This document shows, one piece after another, positions 6,085-11,204 of a stretch of DNA of 11,204 bases. Origin of the DNA: JBGTKH01 sp041744735 (GTDB lineage: Bacteria; Planctomycetota; Planctomycetia; Pirellulales; Pirellulaceae); assembly GCA_041744735.1 (NCBI GenBank), contig JBGTKH010000419.1:1-11204 (forward strand), read 5' to 3'. Numbering within the stretch: the stretch's first letter is position 1; every line of letters begins with the position of its first letter. The translations under genes were made by a program, and so were the position numbers. The notes under the pieces were generated by a model. That model searched no databases, was not told where the DNA came from, and saw nothing but the letters and a program-made list of their open reading frames with translations.

Positions 6085-7383
6085 CTACTTCGAATCGGAT
6101 TCCTTTGTTCCCGGCAAGTACCGGGCGTCGGGATCGGCGGGCGGTTTGTCGAGCGTGAGAAAGGCGAATAGGTCCGCCAGTTCTTGGGGCTGAAGCTGCT
6201 TCTCCAAACCTTCGGGCATCAGCGACAGGTTGCTGACCTTCATCTCTTCCACGTCATCGCGCGCGACGGTCTCTAACTTTCCGCCTTGCATCTTCAGCAC
6301 CACGCGCTGCTCGCTGTCTTCGGCCAACAGACCCGTCAACACGCGGCCGTCGGACGTGATGATCGTGCGGGCCTGATACGACGCGCCGATCACCAAGCTG
6401 GGATCGAAGACGTTGGACAGCAGTTGCTCGAACGACGCCCGCCCGTTGGCGGTGATGTCGGGGCCGACTTCCTGTCCTTCGCCGTAGATCTTGTGGCACT
6501 GGCCGCAAACTTTATTGAAAACGATTTGCCCTTTGTGTGGATCGCCCGGCGCGCTGCGGACCAGCAAACGCATCTCGGCGATAACTTGTTCGCGCTGCGG
6601 GTTGCGCTCGGTGCGCACCGAGCCCCACTTGGCGACGACCAGCTTCCGCAATTCTTCGTCGCGGCTCTCCAGCAACTTCGCCACTTGGTTCGCATTCAAC
6701 GCGCCGGCCGGAATCTGATTGCTGCCGATTGCCTCCAATAATGATTTGCTCCAAGCGGTGCGCTGTGTCAGCAATTCAATGGCCTTCGGTTGCAGGTCGG
6801 GTTCAAGTTGGTTGAAGTGAGCCAGCACCACGTCGGCCACGTGTGTGTCTTCCATTCGCCCAAGCGCGGCCAGCACGGCGCCGCGTAATGCCGGCGGGTT
6901 CTGCTTCGTATTGGCCAGAGTGCGCGACACGACATCGAGCAACTGCGGGTCGCCGGCCGCAACGAGCGCGTCGAGCGATTGCAGACGGCGTTCGGGTGAC
7001 TGCCCTTCGACGGCCAAGAAGACTTTTCGCACTGCGTCGATTGCCGCCGGGTCCTTCCAGGTCGTGGCCAACAGCGCGGCGTCCAGATACAGCGGCGCGT
7101 CGGTCTTGCCGGACAGAATTTTGTTCAGCGTCGGTTGGAGCCGCGGGCGCAAATCGTCGAGTGCCTTGCCGGCGATTTCTCGCGATTGGATTTTCTCAGT
7201 GAGCACCGCCAAACACTTCTTCGCCGTCTCAGCGTCGGCTTCCACAACCAGCTCGAATAGCATCACAATCGGATCGGGATCGACCGCTGCGGTCGCGGGC
7301 TCGGCTGCTCGCACATCCGATGAAACGTCCGCACTGGACCAGACGGTGAATAAACAAAGCAGCAACGTCGCGGCTACACGCAT
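6085..7383 (-). CDS. Exported HEAT-repeat protein with C-terminal CxxCH cytochrome-c-like domain
   Basis: The 432-residue protein begins with a signal peptide (MRVAATLLLCLFTVWSSADV, likely cut near DVRA-AEP). Residues about 35-260 are helical, with repeated ALxALxxxxD-type units that read as HEAT-like repeats. The C-terminal part matches the Pirellula/Verrucomicrobium putative haem-binding domain: GQIVFNKVCGQCHKIYGEG with C293-x-x-C296-H297, VGPDITANGR, DGRVLTGLLAED, and NLSLMPEGLEKQL with M389 as a plausible second haem ligand. It probably acts in the periplasm or paryphoplasm as an electron-transfer or docking partner. Longer relatives often have an N-terminal beta-propeller dehydrogenase; that is absent here. 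It converges on the DUF1549/DUF1501 pair. No strong ribosome site precedes the ATG. Confidence 0.85.
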   Translation of the reverse strand: MRVAATLLLCLFTVWSSADVSSDVRAAEPATAAVDPDPIVMLFELVVEADAETAKKCLAVLTEKIQSREIAGKALDDLRPRLQPTLNKILSGKTDAPLYLDAALLATTWKDPAAIDAVRKVFLAVEGQSPERRLQSLDALVAAGDPQLLDVVSRTLANTKQNPPALRGAVLAALGRMEDTHVADVVLAHFNQLEPDLQPKAIELLTQRTAWSKSLLEAIGSNQIPAGALNANQVAKLLESRDEELRKLVVAKWGSVRTERNPQREQVIAEMRLLVRSAPGDPHKGQIVFNKVCGQCHKIYGEGQEVGPDITANGRASFEQLLSNVFDPSLVIGASYQARTIITSDGRVLTGLLAEDSEQRVVLKMQGGKLETVARDDVEEMKVSNLSLMPEGLEKQLQPQELADLFAFLTLDKPPADPDARYLPGTKESDSK

Positions 7384-7454
7384 GGAAATATCCCGAAGGC
7401 GGAGAGGTACGAAACTTAGTGCCTATGAAACACGGCCGAGTCGTGACCAATTTG

Positions 7455-7498
7455 GTAGGCCGGATTTGCCATCCGGCCGGATTACAAGTCCGGCCTGC
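7455..7498. repeat. Palindromic REP-like pair in the divergent gap before sthA
   Basis: Bases 7455-7476 and 7477-7498 are inverted copies with four mismatches in 22 and no loop between them. Each half also forms a hairpin: GTA, then GGCCGGAT / ATCCGGCC around TTGCC, and GGCCGGA / TCCGGCC around TTACAAG, then TGC. The GTAG foot and double-hairpin layout link it to the other repeats. It lies between the divergent HEAT-cytochrome and sthA genes, with no T-run on either side. Confidence 0.7.
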
Positions 7499-7641
7499 GA
7501 CTGAGACTCGAACTGCCCTTTAGTTTATCACCGCGCCCGCCTTCCTCCTACCTTGCAACGTTGTAATCCGCGCGACACCAAACTCGGCTTGCGACAAAGA
7601 CCCGTCAGGGGAATAATGACCGTTGCTCTTGCCTTTCTATC

Positions 7642-7646
7642 AGGGA
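7642..7646 (+). promoter_or_regulatory. Ribosome binding site that favours the sthA start at 7655
   Basis: AGGGA lies 8 bases before the ATG at 7655. An alternative in-frame ATG at 7616 also has an AGGGG just upstream, but would add a 13-residue tail not found in SthA. Alignment with the known SthA N-terminus supports 7655. Confidence 0.6.
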
Positions 7647-7654
7647 CGGTCGGC

Positions 7655-9052
7655 ATGAATCCAGATTATGAATTCGACTTGGTGTGCGTCGGCAGCGGTC
7701 CGGCCGGCCAGCGGGCTGCGGTGCAGGCAGCCAAGTTGGGCAAGCGCGTGGTGGTTGTCGAACGCCGGCGGATCGTCGGCGGTGTGTGCATCGATACCGG
7801 CACCATCCCCAGCAAGACCTTCCGAGAGGCCATCATCAGCGTGTTGCAATCGCAGCGTGCCGGCCGCAACGGCTCGTTTGGCAACAACGTGCGGCCCACG
7901 GCCGAGCAACTTTTGGAACGCGTCGGCGCGGTGGTGCAGTGCGAAGCCGACATTATCGAGAACCAATTGCACCGCAACGATGTGCAAATGATCCGTGGCG
8001 ACGCGGCTTTCAAGGACCCGCACACGCTGACGGTCAAATGCGAGGACGGCTATCGCGACCTGACCGCGGCAAACGTGTTGATCGCATGCGGCACGCAGCC
8101 GTGCACCCCCGCCGGCGTCGACAAAGTGACGGACATCATTCTGACCAGCGAAGACATCTGCAGTCTGAAGCGTCTGCCGCGGACAATGGCCGTGGTCGGA
8201 GCGGGCGTGATCGGTGTCGAGTACGCCTCGATGTTTGCGCGAATCGGCGTCGAAGTCACCTTGATCGACCGCCGCCCGCGGCCGCTGGAGTTCATGGATC
8301 ATGAGATCGTCGACGAGTTGGTGCACCAGATGCGCAACGCCAACGTGACGTTTCGTCTGGAGGAAGCCGTCGACCACATCGAAGCCTCGCCCGGCCCGCC
8401 GCCTCGCGCGGTGATCCATTTGGAGTCGGGCAAACGCATCGTTGCCGACATGGCGTTGTTCTCGGTCGGCCGGATTGGAGCCACCGAGACGTTGAATCTA
8501 GCGGCCGCGGGTTTGCAGGCCGATGATCGCGGCCGCTTAAAGGTCGGTCCGCAATTCCGCACGTCGGTCGCTCACATCTTGGCGGCCGGCGATGTGATCG
8601 GCTACCCGAGCCTGGCCGCGACTTCCAGCGAACAGGGCCGCTTGGCCGCCTGCTATGCATTCGGCATCGAAGCACCGCCGATGGCCGCGCATTTTCCGGT
8701 CGGCATCTACGCCATTCCGGAGATGTCGATGGTTGGCCAACCGGAACACGTGTTGACCGAACAGAAGACCCCCTACGAAGTTGGCCTGGCCCGCTATCGC
8801 GAAATCGCCCGCGGGCAAATTCTGGGCGACGACAGCGGCATGTTCAAGATGCTGTTCCACCGCGAAACGCGGCAGTTGCTGGGCGTGCATGCCATCGGAA
8901 CCGGCGCCACCGAGTTGATTCACATCGGCCAAGCCGTGCTCGGCCTGCATGGCGGCTTGGATTACTTCCTGCAAACCGTCTTCAACTATCCCACCCTGGC
9001 CGAATGCTACAAAGTCGCCGCCCTCGACGCCGCCAACAAGCTTTCGTTGTGA
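7655..9052 (+). CDS. sthA: Soluble (Si-specific) NAD(P)+ transhydrogenase
   Basis: The product transfers hydride between NADPH and NAD+ in the cytosol (EC 1.6.1.1), using bound FAD, and helps balance the two cofactor pools. From 7655 it is 465 residues, against 466 for E. coli SthA, and aligns along its whole length. The FAD site is GSGPAG (13-18), the NAD(P) site is VVGAGVIGVEYAS (G182-x-G184-x-x-G187), and the second FAD motif is AAGDVIGYPSLA with D313. The motif C45-IDTGTIPSK has Thr where disulfide oxidoreductases have the second Cys, and the C-terminal FNYPTLAE lacks the catalytic His-Glu pair. Both features separate SthA from dihydrolipoamide dehydrogenase and glutathione reductase. It appears to be a single-gene unit ended by the terminator at 9062-9084. 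Confidence 0.93.
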   Translation: MNPDYEFDLVCVGSGPAGQRAAVQAAKLGKRVVVVERRRIVGGVCIDTGTIPSKTFREAIISVLQSQRAGRNGSFGNNVRPTAEQLLERVGAVVQCEADIIENQLHRNDVQMIRGDAAFKDPHTLTVKCEDGYRDLTAANVLIACGTQPCTPAGVDKVTDIILTSEDICSLKRLPRTMAVVGAGVIGVEYASMFARIGVEVTLIDRRPRPLEFMDHEIVDELVHQMRNANVTFRLEEAVDHIEASPGPPPRAVIHLESGKRIVADMALFSVGRIGATETLNLAAAGLQADDRGRLKVGPQFRTSVAHILAAGDVIGYPSLAATSSEQGRLAACYAFGIEAPPMAAHFPVGIYAIPEMSMVGQPEHVLTEQKTPYEVGLARYREIARGQILGDDSGMFKMLFHRETRQLLGVHAIGTGATELIHIGQAVLGLHGGLDYFLQTVFNYPTLAECYKVAALDAANKLSL

Positions 9053-9061
9053 TTTTGGAGT

Positions 9062-9084
9062 GCGGCGACTCGTCGCCGCTTTTT
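9062..9084 (+). terminator. Intrinsic terminator of sthA
   Basis: GCGGCGA and TCGCCGC form a perfect GC-rich 7-bp stem with a CTCG loop (or 8 bp with a 2-base loop), followed directly by TTTTT at 9080-9084. It starts ten bases past the sthA stop codon. Confidence 0.85.
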
Positions 9085-9154
9085 GAATTTCGGAGGATCG
9101 TAGATTCGACCCCCGTGCGTCCAACCCCTGGCCTCGGCGACTTCGCACATCGCG

Positions 9155-9163
9155 TGATACAAT
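9155..9163 (+). promoter_or_regulatory. Extended -10 promoter element for the U32 gene
   Basis: TGATACAAT is an extended -10 (TGn followed by TACAAT at 9158-9163). No convincing -35 box lies at normal spacing, as expected for extended -10 promoters. A start site 6-8 bases downstream would fall at about 9170-9172, at or next to the ATG at 9172. Confidence 0.45.
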
Positions 9164-9171
9164 CCTCTGGT

Positions 9172-11204
9172 ATGAATAATACGCAGACCGAAATTACCGA
9201 TCGCGCAACGACCGCGCCGCGTGCCCCGGAATTACTGGCACCCGCAGGCGATCGCGACTGCGTACGGGCCGCGATCGAGAACGGCGCCGATGCTGTGTAC
9301 TTCGGCTTAGACTGCGGTTTCAACGCGCGGGCGCGAGCGACGAATTTTTCGCTCGAGGAACTTCCCGAAGTGTTGGCGCTATTGCATCGGCGCGGCGTGA
9401 AGGGTTACGTCACGCTGAATACGCTGGTCTTTCCCAGCGAATTGGCCGACGTCGAACAAACGATTCGCCACATCGCCGAGGCCGGAGTCGATGCGGTGCT
9501 GGTGCAAGACTTGGGCGTCGTGCGGTTGATTCGTGGGGTCTGCCCCGACTTACCGATTCACGCTTCGACTCAGATGACGTTGACCAGTGCGGAGTGCATT
9601 CGCGCCGCGGAACTGCTGGGCGTCGAGCGGGTTGTGCTGGCTCGCGAGCTGTCGATCAAGGAAATTCGCAAGATCGCACGGCAAACGATAATGCCGCTGG
9701 AAGTGTTCGTGCACGGCGCGTTGTGCGTGGCGTATTCCGGCCAGTGCCTGACCAGCGAATCGCTCGGCGGCCGCAGCGCCAACCGCGGCCAATGCGCCCA
9801 AGCCTGCCGCCTGCCGTACGATCTGATCTGCGACGGTCAACAGGTCGATCTCGGCAAGATGAAGTATTTGCTCAGCCCGCAAGATTTGGCCGCGTTCGAA
9901 TTGGTGCCCGAGTTGATTGAAGCCGGCGTGTGTTCTTTCAAAATCGAGGGACGTTTGAAAACGCCCGAATACGTGGCGAACATCACGCGGCATTATCGCC
10001 AGGCGATCGACACGGCGATGGCCGGTCGGCCGGTGCAATTTACGCGGCGCGAAGTCGAAGAGATGGAGCTGTCATTCTCGCGCGGCTTCTCGCCCGGCTG
10101 GCTGCGCGGCTGCGATCACAAGATGCTGGTCCCCGCGCTCAGTTCGGCCAAACGAGGTGTGCTCTTGGGCGAAGTGACAGCCGTTCGCGGCCAGCGCGTG
10201 GCAGTGCAATTGGCCGCGCCAATCTCGCGCGGCGACGGCATCGTCTTCGAGGGAGACCGCGCCAACAACGACGAGCAAGGCGGCCGCGTCTATGAAGTCT
10301 TTTCCATGCACAGGTCGCTGGACGAGCCGATTTCGACGGGCATCGTTGAACTTGCGTTTCAGCGCGGCGCCATCGACATGGGGCGGTTGTGGGCGGGTCA
10401 GCAAATCTGGAAGACGGACGATCCGCAACTGACCAGCCGCCTGCGGAAAACATTCTCCGGCCTCGACGCACACCGTCGAGTGCCGCTGGACTTGGAAGTT
10501 CACGCCGCCGTCGGCCAGCCGCTGTGCGTCATCGGCCGCGCGGATTCGGGAGCTACGTGCCGAGTCGAATCGTCTCAGCCGCTCGAAACCGCCGTGCGGC
10601 ATCCGCTGTCGCAAGAGTTGCTGGAGAAACAACTCGGGCGACTCGGCGGCACGGTGTATCAACTACGGAGCGTCACGGCGAATATCGTGGGCCAACCGAT
10701 GGTGCCACTCAGCGTCCTCGGCCAACTGCGCCACGAAATGGTCCGGCAGCTAGAAGCATCCGTCGCCAACCCGCCGCCGCGCCACATCGCACCCGACTCC
10801 GCCCTCGCCGCGCTGCGCGACACGCTTCCCGACGAGCCCGCCGTAGGACGGATTGCCAATCCGTCCGCCAGTTCCTCAGAACCGCGGTCAACTAGCACGG
10901 ACGGGTTGGCAACTAGCACGGACGGGTTGGCAACCCGTCCTACGGGAGCTGCCCTGCATGTGCTGTGTCGCTCGCTCCATCAACTGCAAGAAGTCATCCG
11001 CTGCGACGTGCGCAGCGTGATGGTCGACTTCCAAGACATCCGCGAATATCGCGACGCCGTCGGAATTGCGCGCGACGGCGGTGTCGAAATCTATCTCGCC
11101 ACGCCGCGCATCCAAAAGCCCGATGAACTGGGCATCTTTCGCGTACTGCTCCGCCACAACGCCGACGGCATTCTGGTCCGCAATCTCGGCGGCTTGCGAT
11201 ATTA
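9172..11204 (+). CDS. U32 family 'peptidase', RlhA-like, with DUF3656 and second U32-type domain (3' end beyond window)
   Basis: The frame stays open for 677 codons to the window edge. Residues about 18-260 form the U32 domain: PELLAPAGDRDCVRAAIENG, then EVFVHGALCVAYSGQC and NRGQCAQACRLPY, giving cysteines C185, C192, C208 and C212, and KIEGRLKTPEYV with E259. In E. coli RlhA (YdcP, 23S rRNA ho5C2501) and TrhP (YegQ, tRNA ho5U34) such proteins support RNA hydroxylation and bear conserved Fe-S cysteines; protease activity is doubtful. The DUF3656 region follows (about 370-540), then a repeat-derived linker (558-591), then a partial domain with LHVLCRSLHQLQEV, ATPRIQKPDELG and ILVRNLGGLRY. Length and layout favour RlhA over TrhP. 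No Shine-Dalgarno is seen before the ATG. Confidence 0.9.
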   Translation, partial: MNNTQTEITDRATTAPRAPELLAPAGDRDCVRAAIENGADAVYFGLDCGFNARARATNFSLEELPEVLALLHRRGVKGYVTLNTLVFPSELADVEQTIRHIAEAGVDAVLVQDLGVVRLIRGVCPDLPIHASTQMTLTSAECIRAAELLGVERVVLARELSIKEIRKIARQTIMPLEVFVHGALCVAYSGQCLTSESLGGRSANRGQCAQACRLPYDLICDGQQVDLGKMKYLLSPQDLAAFELVPELIEAGVCSFKIEGRLKTPEYVANITRHYRQAIDTAMAGRPVQFTRREVEEMELSFSRGFSPGWLRGCDHKMLVPALSSAKRGVLLGEVTAVRGQRVAVQLAAPISRGDGIVFEGDRANNDEQGGRVYEVFSMHRSLDEPISTGIVELAFQRGAIDMGRLWAGQQIWKTDDPQLTSRLRKTFSGLDAHRRVPLDLEVHAAVGQPLCVIGRADSGATCRVESSQPLETAVRHPLSQELLEKQLGRLGGTVYQLRSVTANIVGQPMVPLSVLGQLRHEMVRQLEASVANPPPRHIAPDSALAALRDTLPDEPAVGRIANPSASSSEPRSTSTDGLATSTDGLATRPTGAALHVLCRSLHQLQEVIRCDVRSVMVDFQDIREYRDAVGIARDGGVEIYLATPRIQKPDELGIFRVLLRHNADGILVRNLGGLRY
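10843..10943. repeat. REP/BIME-like element inserted in frame in the U32 gene
   Basis: GTA plus the palindrome GGACGGATT-GCC-AATCCGTCC (10846-10866) faces GGACGGGTT-GGC-AACCCGTCC (10920-10940) plus TAC. The two form an inverted pair with GTAG/CTAC feet. The stems differ by an A-T to G-C exchange that keeps pairing. It is read as residues 558-591 of the U32 protein (VGRIANPS ... ATRPT). Forward frame 2 has TAG at 10844-10846 and frame 3 has TAG at 10893 and 10914, so the gene uses the only open phase. Confidence 0.8.
10889..10930 (+). repeat. Two tandem copies of a 21-base unit inside the element
   Basis: The unit at 10889-10909 is repeated exactly at 10910-10930. Seven codons per copy keep the frame, giving the repeated peptide TSTDGLA. 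Each unit contains one half of the right-hand palindrome (GGACGGGTTGG), so this looks like partial duplication of one REP arm. Confidence 0.85.

Noticed and set aside
7553..7654. Longer SthA N-terminus starting at 7553 or 7616
   Set aside because: The known family begins just before the FAD motif, matching the start at 7655 with AGGGA at good spacing.
7655..9052. Dihydrolipoamide dehydrogenase or mercuric/glutathione reductase
   Set aside because: The redox disulfide is missing (Thr replaces the second Cys) and the C-terminal His-Glu pair is absent, as in SthA.
4658..9148. Long open frames antisense to the DUF1501, sthA and other genes
   Set aside because: High-GC coding sequence commonly leaves antisense frames open; their translations show no family motifs, whereas the sense frames have clear ones.

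Overview
The window looks like a chromosomal segment of a planctomycete, probably a Pirellulales-type organism. The main support is the set of families present: a DUF1549/DUF1553 protein (PSCyt2/PSD1) followed by a Tat-exported DUF1501 protein, a HEAT-repeat protein ending in a Pirellula/Verrucomicrobium-type CxxCH haem domain, a CelD-like GNAT protein and a SPINDLY-like GT41 glycosyltransferase. High GC and many intergenic palindromes fit this. No database search was possible, so the lineage is an inference from family content.

Layout: 62-1132 (+) is the catalytic part of a GT41/SPINDLY-like glycosyltransferase, whose N-terminal side is off the window or frameshifted. It meets tail-to-tail, sharing a TTAA stop, with a CelD-type acetyltransferase (1129-2277, -). 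The 654-base divergent gap 2278-2931 has no convincing gene but holds three long inverted-repeat elements. Next come the DUF1549/DUF1553 protein (2932-4572, +) and the DUF1501 protein (4660-5964, +), with a hairpin repeat between them. A HEAT/cytochrome-c protein runs toward them (6085-7383, -), separated by a hairpin that ends in a T-run on its strand. After another palindromic repeat come the soluble transhydrogenase sthA (7655-9052, +), a clear intrinsic terminator, and a large RlhA-like U32 family protein starting at 9172 that is still open at the right edge.

The three exported proteins (DUF1549/1553, DUF1501, HEAT-cytochrome) are a typical planctomycete cell-envelope set of unproven function. 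sthA balances NADH and NADPH, and the U32 protein is probably an RNA-hydroxylation factor.

The most interesting layer is the repeats. Most gaps between genes carry an inverted pair of small hairpins, many of them with GTAG/CTAC feet, which is the architecture of REP/BIME elements. Two copies (2658-2735 and 4575-4624) show paired compensatory base changes. One element (10843-10943) sits inside the U32 gene in the only forward frame in which it has no stop codon, so it is translated as a roughly 34-residue linker. A separate element (2813-2910) has perfect 33-base arms and lies just upstream of the DUF1549/1553 start.
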